From NCBI GenBank assembly GCA_005889075.1, contig VBDQ01000038.1:1-32599 (forward strand): a stretch of 32,599 bases of DNA, written 5' to 3'. Below are positions 7,874-15,363 of this stretch, one piece after another. Positions within the stretch are counted from its first letter, which is position 1. Each line of letters begins with the position of its first letter. The notes under the pieces are model-generated. The model had not been told where the DNA came from, did not search any database, and saw nothing but the letters and a program-made list of their open reading frames with translations. This DNA comes from Chloroflexota bacterium. GTDB taxonomy: Bacteria > Chloroflexota > Limnocylindria > P2-11E. A program made the position numbers and the translations under genes.

Positions 7874-7901
7874 GGTCGCCCGGTCACTCAGACAACGTCT
7901 G

Positions 7902-8642
7902 TCAGGACACGAACGTGCGCCAGAGCAGGTTCGCGACGCTCACGACGATGAGGACCACGATCAGCTGACGGAACCGGACCTGGTCGAGCCGGCCGCGGAC
8001 CGCGATCCCAGCCATGAGCGCGAGCAGCATCGGGATGCACGCGAGGACGCCGAGGGTCGCAAGCTCGGGGGTGAACAGTCCGAGCGCGTCGTACGAGATG
8101 ACCTGCACGATCGCCGAGATCTGGAAGACCGCGGCGAGCGTGATGACGTAATCCCGCGGCTCGAGCCGCATGGCGTGGAAGAACGACCCGATCAACGGGC
8201 TCGAGATCGATGTTGTGCCCTGCATGACGCCGCCGGCGAAGCCGACGACCGGAACCAGGAACCGTGCCCGCCGGGTGCCCGGATCTCCGACGAGCCGACC
8301 GCCGCGCAGCAGGAAGAGCGCGGCCATCGCGGCGATGAGGACGGCGAAGGTCCGCTGATCGAGCCCGGCGAGCAGGAACGCGCCGAACACCGTCCCGACC
8401 GCGTTCGCCGCGACCAGCGGCAGAAGGCTTGGAAGGAGGCTCCAAACCCGCCAGCTCTGCAGGACGAGCAGCGTGTTCGCGACGACGATCGGGATGCTGA
8501 TGATCACGACCGCCTGCCTCGGCCCGAAGACCGACGCGAGGATCGGTGTGGCGATCAGCGGCAGCCCCATCGCGGTCGCGCCTTTCGCGAGCCCGGCGAC
8601 GCCGAGGCCCACGATGAGCGTCAGGAGCTCGACCGCGCCCAA
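7902..8642 (-). CDS. TauE/SafE family membrane permease (sulfite exporter type)
   Basis: A roughly 246-residue hydrophobic protein with about seven to eight membrane segments in the two-repeat layout of the TauE/SafE (DUF81) family. The N-terminal LTLIVGLGVAGLAKGATAMG and the inner GFAGGVMQGTTSISSPLIG match the two repeat signatures (G-x-GG-x-Q/G-x-G...P). The family exports sulfite, sulfoacetate or other organic anions; the substrate here is unknown. The best start is TTG 8642, preceded closely by GAGGG. This makes it overlap the preceding NAPRT fragment by 22 bases. It is the last gene of the long minus-strand run, ending 42 bases before the MBL gene with its own promoter. Confidence 0.82.
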   Translation of the reverse strand: MGAVELLTLIVGLGVAGLAKGATAMGLPLIATPILASVFGPRQAVVIISIPIVVANTLLVLQSWRVWSLLPSLLPLVAANAVGTVFGAFLLAGLDQRTFAVLIAAMAALFLLRGGRLVGDPGTRRARFLVPVVGFAGGVMQGTTSISSPLIGSFFHAMRLEPRDYVITLAAVFQISAIVQVISYDALGLFTPELATLGVLACIPMLLALMAGIAVRGRLDQVRFRQLIVVLIVVSVANLLWRTFVS

Positions 8643-9205
8643 TCGCCCTCGGCCACGAGCGTCCGCCAGTCGACCGGATGCAGACGATCGCTCCGCAGGT
8701 AGCGCCGACCGGTCTTCGCGAGGGGCCGGCCGTCGACGCGAACGATGTCGGCGGTGTGATCGAACCCCGGTCCGTGCACGAGCGCGGAGCCGACGCCGTA
8801 CACGTCGACGGGAACTCCGAGCGCTTCGAAGCGCCGGATCTTGTCCGCGTCGAATCCACCGGACGCGACGATGCGAACGTGCGCGTATCCGTGGCGGTCC
8901 AGCGCCTCGCGCAGCAGCTCCACGAGCCGCGGCGTGACGCCGCGCAACTGCCCTTGCGCCTCGCCGCCGCTCTCCTCGAGCTCGCGGAGGATCGAGCGGT
9001 CGATGAGGGTCTCGCTGGTGTCGATCCGGACGCCCCAGAGACGCGCGCCCAGCGCGTGCGCGACGCCGAGCGAGGTGTTCACCACGTCGTTCTGGAAGTC
9101 GACGAGGCTCGTGAGGTTCACGTGGCCCTCGGCCGTGCCCTTCGCCGTGAGGTGGCCGATGGCGTCGCTGGAGCGATTGATGAATTCGTCGAACTTGAGC
9201 GTCAC
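8621..9205 (-). CDS. pncB: Nicotinate phosphoribosyltransferase, C-terminal fragment
   Basis: A 194-residue frame matching the second half of NAPRT, which joins nicotinate and PRPP for NAD synthesis. Visible family blocks are LVDFQNDVVNTSLGVAHAL, LWGVRIDTSETLIDRS, HVRIVASGGFDADKIRRFEA, VPVDVYGVGSAL and the C-terminal RVDGRPLAKTGRRY. It starts with GTG 9205, overlapping by 4 bases (GTGA) the stop of a frame that encodes the first half. From memory of the family, about 35-45 residues that should join the halves, including the GT-x-x-H segment with the phosphorylated histidine, are in neither fragment. The likely story is one pncB gene broken by a deletion that also shifted the frame. A real two-subunit enzyme or an assembly error remains possible. 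Confidence 0.8.
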   Translation of the reverse strand: MTLKFDEFINRSSDAIGHLTAKGTAEGHVNLTSLVDFQNDVVNTSLGVAHALGARLWGVRIDTSETLIDRSILRELEESGGEAQGQLRGVTPRLVELLREALDRHGYAHVRIVASGGFDADKIRRFEALGVPVDVYGVGSALVHGPGFDHTADIVRVDGRPLAKTGRRYLRSDRLHPVDWRTLVAEGDWARSSS

Positions 9206-9849
9206 GCCGCGTAGCCCGAGCCCGCCTGCGCTTCGTGCGTTTGATGGCGCGCACCGAACATGATCACCGGCTTGCCGTTGGCCGCCTGCACGACGTCACG
9301 GGTATTCGTCGCGACGCGCGTCCCCTCGGAAAGCGCGCCGAGGTAGAGCGTCTCGAGGTGCGCGAATGCCGCGTACTCGCCCTCGATGTGCATGACCGGC
9401 TCGAACGGCGTCGCGCTCTCGCCGTCGTACAGCGATGTGACCTCGAGCTCGTGCCAGGCGGGCTCCCAGAGCGAGGCGAGCTCGCGGCTGATCTCGAAGA
9501 CCTCGCGTGCGACGGGTTCGTAGCGCGACCAGTCGAGCTGCGGCAGCGCGAGCCAGGCCGCGTAAAGGCGCTTCTCCGCGGCGAGGTAGCGCTCGAAGAG
9601 CGTTTGGGCGAGAGCGCGGTCGCGATAGCGGCCGGCGCCGACGTGGAGGATCGCGAGCGTCTGGTCTGTGCCCACGATGACCGCGTCGGGATGCTTCTGG
9701 AAGATCTGCATCGTCACACGGTCGTGTCTTGCGTCGCGCTCGAGGATCAGCTTGGTGCGGGCGAAATAGATGTCGCTCTTGTATCCGGCGCGGATCTTCT
9801 CGATCGGCAGGCGAAAGACCTGCGGGGTGAGGCGGTCGGTGACGATCAC
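9202..9849 (-). CDS. pncB: Nicotinate phosphoribosyltransferase, N-terminal fragment
   Basis: A 215-residue frame with the N-terminal half of NAPRT. It shows FRLPIEKIRAGYKSDIYFAR (substrate tunnel region), FEPVMHIEGEYAAFAHLETL and the conserved KPVIMFGARHQ. In NAPRTs the FG-x-R motif helps hold the nicotinate carboxylate. The frame stops a few residues later (GYAA, then TGA), where the family continues with a Gly/Ser-rich stretch and the GT-x-x-H catalytic segment. The C-terminal half resumes in the -1 frame at once. The GTG start at 9849 overlaps the Nudix stop (GTGA). The GTGA junction between the halves looks exactly like the coupled junctions elsewhere in this run, so both pieces may still be translated. 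Confidence 0.8.
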   Translation of the reverse strand: MIVTDRLTPQVFRLPIEKIRAGYKSDIYFARTKLILERDARHDRVTMQIFQKHPDAVIVGTDQTLAILHVGAGRYRDRALAQTLFERYLAAEKRLYAAWLALPQLDWSRYEPVAREVFEISRELASLWEPAWHELEVTSLYDGESATPFEPVMHIEGEYAAFAHLETLYLGALSEGTRVATNTRDVVQAANGKPVIMFGARHQTHEAQAGSGYAA

Positions 9850-10283
9850 GTAGCCGCCGGCGTCGCGCGGAAGAGCTCGCGGATCCCCGCTCCTGTCTGG
9901 GTGCGGAGCACCGGCGGTCCGCCGGCCAGTGCGTCCCTGATCCGCTCCACCTGCAGCGGCGCGGTGTTCGCCGGCAGCGAGTCCATCGCGAAATAGCCGA
10001 CCGCATCTGCCTCATCGCTCGTCGCTGGAACGCCACCGACGACGCGACCTTCGAAGTTGAAGACTAGATCTCGCTTCTGGGGCTTCCAGTACAGGCCGGT
10101 CAAGCGGATGATTTCGATATCGAGGCAGACCTCTTCGCGTGCCTCACGTATCGCCGCATCCCATGGCGATTCACCCTCTTCGACCCCGCCGCCCGGCAGG
10201 TTCCAGGCGTCGAAGTCGCGCCGGTGACAGAGGAGCACCCGTCGATCATCGTCGAAGATCACGGTGTAAGCGCCGACCGTCAT
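9846..10283 (-). CDS. Nudix hydrolase
   Basis: A 145-residue Nudix protein with the box at about 32-55: WNLPGGGVEEGE, SPWDAAI and REAREEVCLD. The conserved glycine near the end of the box (REUxEE-x-G-U) is a cysteine here, a modest departure; all catalytic glutamates are kept. The C-terminal part has VFNFEGRVVGG and DEADAVGYFAMDSLP, as in ADP-ribose or NAD-related Nudix enzymes. It lies between a dehydrogenase and the NAPRT fragments. A role in NAD or ADP-ribose clean-up is therefore attractive but unproven. It starts at ATG 10283, sharing one base with the dehydrogenase stop (TGATG), and its stop overlaps the NAPRT start. Confidence 0.88.
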   Translation of the reverse strand: MTVGAYTVIFDDDRRVLLCHRRDFDAWNLPGGGVEEGESPWDAAIREAREEVCLDIEIIRLTGLYWKPQKRDLVFNFEGRVVGGVPATSDEADAVGYFAMDSLPANTAPLQVERIRDALAGGPPVLRTQTGAGIRELFRATPAAT

Positions 10284-11083
10284 CAGAACATGCTCATGAG
10301 CATGCCGCCGTCGACCTGGAGCGAGGTGCCCGTGATGTACGACGCCTTCGGCGATGCGAGGAAGACGACCGCCGCGGCGAACTCCTCGGGCTTGCCGTAG
10401 CGACCCAAAGGGATGACGTTCTTTTCATAATGCGCGCGGATCGCATCGGGAGTGGTGTCCTGGCGGCGCGCGGTGTCGTTGTCGAGCTGCTGGATGCGCT
10501 CGGTGAAGATCCGACCGGGCTGCACGCAGTTCACGCGCACGCCGTCCTTCGCGAGATCGCTCGAAAGCGTCTTCGCCATACCCTGCACGGCGGCGCGGAT
10601 CGCGTTCGAGAGGATGAGGTTGAGGTACTGCGTTGGCTGACGGACCGTCGTCGAAGTCATGTAGACGATCGAGCCGCTTCCGGCCTTGCGCATGTGCGGC
10701 AGCGCCAGCCGGGTGAGGCGAACCGCCGAGAACAGAGTGATGTCGACGGCCTTCTGCCAGGCGGCATCGTCAAGGTCGTCGAATCGCCCGGGCGGCGGGC
10801 CGCCGGCATTCGAGACGAGGATGTCGATGGTCCCGAACCTGTCGAGCGCCGTCTTCAGCAGCCGGTCGCAGCCTTGTGCCGTGCCGACATCCGCGACCGT
10901 CCAGGCGATCTCGCCACCGGTCTTCTTTTGAATGCCGTCGGCCGCGCCCTTGATCGATGCTTCGTCACGGCTGCACATCACGACGCGCGCGCCCTCGCGC
11001 GAGAACTCTTCCGCGACAGCGCGGGCCAGCCCCTTGCTCGACGCCGCGACGACCGCGACTTTTCCCTTGAGCCCGAGGTCCAC
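10283..11083 (-). CDS. Short-chain dehydrogenase/reductase, divergent active site
   Basis: A 266-residue SDR. The Rossmann start reads VAVVAASSKGLARAVAEEF, so the usual TGxxxGxG is altered to a form starting with A. DILVSNAGGP corresponds to the NNAG motif, and GVRVNCVQPGRIFTER and ITGTSLQVDGGM are standard C-terminal SDR blocks. The catalytic YxxxK is missing at its normal place: after MTSTTVRQPTQYLNLIL comes SNAIRAAV, with no lysine. This pattern (SN-x-x-R instead of Y-x-x-x-K) belongs to a known divergent SDR subgroup often named FabG-like, whose reaction is unclear. It starts at GTG 11083, 48 bases after uppP, without a clear ribosome site. Confidence 0.85.
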   Translation of the reverse strand: MDLGLKGKVAVVAASSKGLARAVAEEFSREGARVVMCSRDEASIKGAADGIQKKTGGEIAWTVADVGTAQGCDRLLKTALDRFGTIDILVSNAGGPPPGRFDDLDDAAWQKAVDITLFSAVRLTRLALPHMRKAGSGSIVYMTSTTVRQPTQYLNLILSNAIRAAVQGMAKTLSSDLAKDGVRVNCVQPGRIFTERIQQLDNDTARRQDTTPDAIRAHYEKNVIPLGRYGKPEEFAAAVVFLASPKASYITGTSLQVDGGMLMSMF

Positions 11084-11131
11084 GGCGATATCGTGCCACG
11101 CGCGATGCGCTGACTTGACACTCTGCTCGCG

Positions 11132-11935
11132 CTAGGGCGACAGCACTCCCGCCGCGACCGCGACCACGATGGCTGCGGCCAGCAATAGCCGGTATGCGAC
11201 GAACCAATTGAGCGAGTTCGTGCGCAGGAAGCGGACCATGAAGGCGACCGCGGCGAGCCCGGCCAGGAACGACACCGTGAACCCGATCGCGAGCACTCCC
11301 GGCGTCGCGAGCAGCTCGGCCGCCTTTCGCGCGTCAAGCAGCGTCTTCGCGCCGGCGCCGAGGATCACCGGCGTCGCGAGGAGGAACGAGAACCGCGTCG
11401 CATCCTCGCGGCGGAGCCCGCGCGTGAGCCCCGCGGAGATCGTGATCCCGGACCGGGAGATCCCGGGGACGAGCGCGATCGCCTGAGCCGCGCCCATGTA
11501 GAGCGCTTCGGCGAGTCGCAGGCTCGGCGTCGCTCGCTCCCTGCGCGCCATGGCCTCGGCCCCGACGAACACGATCGACCCGACGACCAGCCCCGCCGCG
11601 ATCACGAGGGCGCCGCGGAGCTCGCGCTCGACGGCCGATTGGAAGAGCACGCCGGCGACGGCGGCGGGCAGCGTGCCGATGATGACGAGCAGCGGCTCGT
11701 GCCAGCGGCCGCGGACGACGTCGCGCCCCAGCGCGATCCAGGTCGACGCGAAGTACAGCAGCACGGCGAGCGCAGTGCCGAGGTGGAGCGCGACGTCGAA
11801 CGAGAGACCGAAGCGTTCCGGATCAAGCTTCAGCAGGTCCTGCACGAGGATGAGATGCGCGGTCGAGCTGACCGGTAGGAATTCGGTGAGGCCCTGCACG
11901 AGTCCGAGAAGGAGCGCGGCGAGCGGATCGCTCAT
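11132..11935 (-). CDS. uppP: Undecaprenyl-diphosphatase UppP (BacA)
   Basis: A 267-residue integral membrane phosphatase that turns undecaprenyl diphosphate into the monophosphate, recycling the lipid carrier for peptidoglycan and glycans. The first signature LVQGLTEFLPVSSTAH sits at 12-27 (E18, S23, H27) and the second, LVPGISRSGITISAGL, near 160-175 with its catalytic arginine. About eight membrane helices are visible and the length is normal for the family. The ATG at 11935 overlaps the stop of the preceding BtrH-like gene by 4 bases (ATGA). Such coupling to a protein of unknown function and an alpha-toroid protein is not a familiar uppP context. Confidence 0.93.
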   Translation of the reverse strand: MSDPLAALLLGLVQGLTEFLPVSSTAHLILVQDLLKLDPERFGLSFDVALHLGTALAVLLYFASTWIALGRDVVRGRWHEPLLVIIGTLPAAVAGVLFQSAVERELRGALVIAAGLVVGSIVFVGAEAMARRERATPSLRLAEALYMGAAQAIALVPGISRSGITISAGLTRGLRREDATRFSFLLATPVILGAGAKTLLDARKAAELLATPGVLAIGFTVSFLAGLAAVAFMVRFLRTNSLNWFVAYRLLLAAAIVVAVAAGVLSP

Positions 11936-12882
11936 TTGATGCTCGACCGCGCGGATGCGAGCGCCTCGCGGGCCTCGCGATCGTGGTCGCGGACGGCGTC
12001 GAGACCCTTGGCGAACGCACGGCGATGCCCAGCGTCGATGAAGCGCATCGCGACGCTGCCATCGAACGGACCGAGGCCGCCCTTCGCGGCGGCATCGGCC
12101 GCGTATCCGCACGACTCCGCCGCCCGCAACAGGTCGCCACCTGGAGCGTTGGCGAAGAGGCCGCGCGCGGCACGGAGGAAGCGCGCCGCCGCACGGCGCT
12201 TGTCAACCAAGACAGCTCGCATGGCGTGGTCGGCGAATGCCGCGCTTCCGGCATGTTTGGAATCGGCCCAACGCGTGTCATCACGAAGCGTCGCGGCCCA
12301 CGACATGAGGGCGCGATCGCTCGCGTCTGCTGACGCGATCGCGACGTCGATCCCGTCGCGGACCGACCGTGCGCGATCCGGTGCGGCTGTCCGATCGGCG
12401 AACGTGAGCGCGCCGCGCTCGGCGTTCTCGAAAACGTCCCACCCGACCCGGCGGAGGTCATCGTCTTTGTCGAAGAACGTGCGCAGGTAGAAGGTCGGTG
12501 CCTCGTCGTCGTATCCGACGATCAGGCCGTATTCGGGGCCCCCAATGCCAAGCTCGAGTGGCAGCAGGCGCGTGTCGACGCCTTCGATCAGCCGATCGAG
12601 TACGAGCGCTCGCATCTCGTCGTCAAACGGTGGATCGACCGGATCGATCCGAACGCCGGCCGCGGCGGCCATCCGCGTCCGGGTCTCGGGATCGCGTGGG
12701 GTGGCCGCGAGCGGGTCCCAGGAGGTCTCGTCGATCGTCGTCGTGAACGCCGCTCCCGAGCAACCCATGAGCCAGTCGTATTCGCCGCCCGTCGCGATGG
12801 CGAGCGCCGCGGGGAGGGTGCAGTCGCGGCCTTCGCCGAATCGGAGTGCCGGAACGTCCTTCAGGATGCGCCGCTTGGTCAG
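11932..12882 (-). CDS. Uncharacterised protein with BtrH-N-like N-terminus
   Basis: About 316 residues with no firm family. The first 90 residues (GEGRDCTLPAALAIATGG, WLMGCSGAAFT, SWDPL) look like the N-terminal domain of BtrH, a papain-fold-like acyltransferase of butirosin synthesis, with D-C and G-C-SG as possible active-site blocks. This match is tentative. The C-terminal 150 residues are alanine-rich helices. No start ATG, GTG or TTG fits well. CTG at 12882 forms a 4-base CTGA overlap with the upstream stop and has GAGG 4-5 bases before it. GTG 12918 or ATG 12936 would need 40-58 bases of overlap in codons that only mirror the upstream gene. The stop overlaps uppP (ATGA). Confidence 0.7.
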   Translation of the reverse strand: MTKRRILKDVPALRFGEGRDCTLPAALAIATGGEYDWLMGCSGAAFTTTIDETSWDPLAATPRDPETRTRMAAAAGVRIDPVDPPFDDEMRALVLDRLIEGVDTRLLPLELGIGGPEYGLIVGYDDEAPTFYLRTFFDKDDDLRRVGWDVFENAERGALTFADRTAAPDRARSVRDGIDVAIASADASDRALMSWAATLRDDTRWADSKHAGSAAFADHAMRAVLVDKRRAAARFLRAARGLFANAPGGDLLRAAESCGYAADAAAKGGLGPFDGSVAMRFIDAGHRRAFAKGLDAVRDHDREAREALASARSSIK

Positions 12883-13823
12883 GCGGCCTCGCCGAACGCG
12901 TGCTTCAAGATCGTGCACGCCTGGAGCGTCACCCATTTGCTCGGATTGACCTTCGACGGCATGCGAGCGGCATATGGCGCGTGGCCGCCCCAGCGACCCC
13001 GCGAGTCCTGTCGCGCGAGAAGCCAACCGATCGCGGGCTGGGCGCGATCGTCGTCGATCGCGCCGGCAGCGTCCAGCGCGCGGAGCACGAAGAGCACGTC
13101 GGCCTGGTAGAAGAGCGGGAACGAGAGCTGACGCCAGAGGTAGCTCGGCTCCGTGTCGGTCGGATAGTTCCCGCGCTCGACGCGGTAGGAGAGGAGGAAC
13201 TCGACCCCGCGCCGGAGGATGCGCTGGACCTCGCGTGTGCGCGCGGCCTCGGGGAGCGCGGCAAGGCCCCAGATGAGCCTCGCGTATCCCCATGCGCACG
13301 GCAGCTCGCCGTTGATCCAGCACGCGGCGTCGAAGTTTTTCGAATCACGAACCAGCCTCTGGACGACCGGCTCGAGTCGCGCGTCGTTCCCGTAGCCGGC
13401 GAGCGCGACGTAGCGAACGAGGCTGCCGGTCAAGCAGGCAGCGCCGTGGTCCTTGTTGAACACCCAGCGCATGCCGCCCATGTCCGGCTGACCGAGCTGC
13501 TCGAGGACGTGGCGAGCAGCCCGACGCACCCGAGGGTCGCCTGGATCGACGCCGTACTCGACGAGCAAGAGATTCGACCAGTGCGCGCTTTCGTACTTCG
13601 GGCGCCATAGGTCGGGTCCTGCCCAGCCGCCGGTCGGCCGCTGGCGATGGAGGATGGTCGAGATCGGTGGCGCATTCATCGCGCGCTGCTGGGCTTCTCG
13701 AAGCTCGGGGTCTCGCTGGTTGCGGCCGAGCAAGACACGGAGCGTCATCGCGCGCACCGCTGGATCGCTTCGTTCCAGCAGCCACGGGACGGGATCGTCC
13801 TTGAGCAGCTTCCGCCAGGGCAA
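12879..13823 (-). CDS. Alpha/alpha-toroid (prenyltransferase/terpene-cyclase-fold) protein
   Basis: A 314-residue protein with tryptophan- and glycine-rich helical repeats typical of the terpenoid-cyclase/prenyltransferase toroid fold. QRPTGGWAGPDLWRPKYES and ARQDSRGRWGGHAPYA have the Q-x3-G-x-W pattern of QW motifs. The N-terminal DPVPWLLERSDPAVRAMTLR is often seen in bacterial proteins misnamed nitrogen fixation protein NifH. No DxDD or other cyclase acid motif is visible, so squalene-type cyclisation is unlikely; ligand binding or an unknown activity is open. The start is TTG 13823, directly abutting the TldE stop and preceded by GGAGG at good spacing. The stop overlaps the next gene (CTGA). 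Confidence 0.8.
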   Translation of the reverse strand: MPWRKLLKDDPVPWLLERSDPAVRAMTLRVLLGRNQRDPELREAQQRAMNAPPISTILHRQRPTGGWAGPDLWRPKYESAHWSNLLLVEYGVDPGDPRVRRAARHVLEQLGQPDMGGMRWVFNKDHGAACLTGSLVRYVALAGYGNDARLEPVVQRLVRDSKNFDAACWINGELPCAWGYARLIWGLAALPEAARTREVQRILRRGVEFLLSYRVERGNYPTDTEPSYLWRQLSFPLFYQADVLFVLRALDAAGAIDDDRAQPAIGWLLARQDSRGRWGGHAPYAARMPSKVNPSKWVTLQACTILKHAFGEAA

Positions 13824-15176
13824 CTACGCCCCTCCGATGGAAAGCTCGGAAATGACGAGCGTCGGACTCCCGAGTCCGCTCGGTCCGAACACGAGGTCGG
13901 TGCCGACCGCGACGATCGCGCCGAGCAGCTGCGTGAGGTTGCCGGCGATGGTGATGCCCTGCACCGGATGCGACCGCAGGCCGCGTTCGAGGTAATTGCC
14001 TGTCGCGCCGAGCGAGAACTCGCCCGAGACCGGGTCGATCGTATGCAGGTTGAGCAGCGAGGTGATCGCGAGAGCGCGATCCAATCCGCGCGCGATCGCT
14101 GCGGTGTCGTCCGTCCCCGCGTCGATGTAGAGATTGGAGGTGCCCACGCGCGACGGCGAGCCGTACCCTCCGCGGCGCGCGTTCCCACTCGGCTCGACCC
14201 CGAGCTTGCGCGCGGTCTTGAGCGACGTCAGGTACCCGCGCAGGACTCCGCGGTCGATGAGGGTCTGGGTCGTGGTGGCGACGCCTTCGCCGTCGAACGG
14301 AGCGCTGCGGAGGCCACGCGGCCGGCGCGCGTCGTCGACGATGGTGACTCGCTCGCTTGCCACGCGTTGTCCGACCTTGCTCGCAAAGAGGCTGCGGCCC
14401 TTGAGGACGTTGTCGGCCGAGAAGAGCGGTCCGATCGCGCGCAGGAGGTCCATCGCCATCCACGGATCGAGGACCACCGGGAGCTTTTGCGTGCTGAGCG
14501 CTCTCGCGCCCAGCTTCTCGACGGCGCGCCGCGCGGCCTGCTCGCCCACGCGCTTGGGATCGAGATCCGCGAACCGGCGGCCGGCTTCGCCGTGGTAGCC
14601 GATCTGCCGCTCCCCGTCCTGGGTCGCGACCGCCGAGGTCATCGCGCCGCAGTACGACTCGCGATACGAGCCCCGCATGCCAGTCGTCGTCGCGATGATG
14701 GTCGTCGACTCGGAGTCGCTGTAAGTCGTCTTACGGAACTGCGTCACGCGCGGGTCGGTAGCCCGCGCGGCGTCTTCGACGGCTAGCGCCACATTGCCGC
14801 GTTCCACGAGCGCGCGGTTGACGATCCCGGCCTGGTAGATGTCGAGGTCGGCGTCGTCGATCGGTCGCGTCGCGAGCGCCAGATCCTTGTCGGCCTCGGT
14901 CACGCCCGACATTCGCCGTGCCGTGTCGGCGCAGGCGCGGATGCCATCGGTGCTCAGATCGCTCGTGTACGCGAAACCGAGCCGCTGCTCCTCGAGCACA
15001 CGGATGCCGATCCCTCGCTCGCCGCGCGCGATGACGCTATCGATCGCTCCGTCCTTGATCTCGACCGATCCCGACTGGGCTTCGCGCAGGAACACTTCAC
15101 CAGCGGCGATGCCTAACGCGCGCAACGCATCCAACGCTTGGTCGACGGCGACCTCGTTGGTGACGCGTTCGCTCAT
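13824..15176 (-). CDS. pmbA: TldE/PmbA, partner subunit of the TldD protease
   Basis: A 450-residue member of the TldD/PmbA family without the HExxH zinc motif, which identifies it as the TldE (PmbA) subunit. Blocks seen: GSVEIKDGAIDSVIARGERG, the glycine-rich RGIGIRV, FSADNVLKGRS, the core DDARRPRGLRSAPFDGEGVA and the C-terminal SGEFSLGATGNYLERG. TldD and TldE form a heteromeric metalloprotease that degrades or matures unfolded and modified peptides, such as microcin B17 and the CcdA antitoxin in E. coli. It starts at ATG 15176 and is separated from tldD by a 187-base structured spacer. Its end abuts the alpha-toroid gene. Confidence 0.92.
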   Translation of the reverse strand: MSERVTNEVAVDQALDALRALGIAAGEVFLREAQSGSVEIKDGAIDSVIARGERGIGIRVLEEQRLGFAYTSDLSTDGIRACADTARRMSGVTEADKDLALATRPIDDADLDIYQAGIVNRALVERGNVALAVEDAARATDPRVTQFRKTTYSDSESTTIIATTTGMRGSYRESYCGAMTSAVATQDGERQIGYHGEAGRRFADLDPKRVGEQAARRAVEKLGARALSTQKLPVVLDPWMAMDLLRAIGPLFSADNVLKGRSLFASKVGQRVASERVTIVDDARRPRGLRSAPFDGEGVATTTQTLIDRGVLRGYLTSLKTARKLGVEPSGNARRGGYGSPSRVGTSNLYIDAGTDDTAAIARGLDRALAITSLLNLHTIDPVSGEFSLGATGNYLERGLRSHPVQGITIAGNLTQLLGAIVAVGTDLVFGPSGLGSPTLVISELSIGGA

Positions 15177-15195
15177 GCGAGTGGGCTCGCTCTCG

Positions 15196-15348
15196 GGCTG
15201 GCGGGTGGCACGGGGGAGCGGGTTGCGCGCGAGCCGTCATGCCGGCCGCGTCGCCGGCACGCGGTTGTCACTACGGCGAAGCGGACCGGTAGGCGAGCGC
15301 GCAGCCCCGACCCCGGGACAGGACCCGCCAGCCCGCCACCCGCCAGCC
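15196..15348. repeat. Inverted repeats in the tldD-tldE spacer (15177-15363)
   Basis: The spacer has no gene. A perfect 14-bp inverted repeat (GGCTGGCGGGTGGC 15196-15209, GCCACCCGCCAGCC 15335-15348) encloses a tighter hairpin, TGCCGGC (15240-15246) with GCCGGCA (15253-15259). In the tldD-tldE mRNA this would fold into a compact stem. No T tract follows, so it is not a standard terminator. It could adjust the ratio of the two subunits (inference). Confidence 0.6.
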
Positions 15349-15363
15349 TGCCCACGACGTCGC

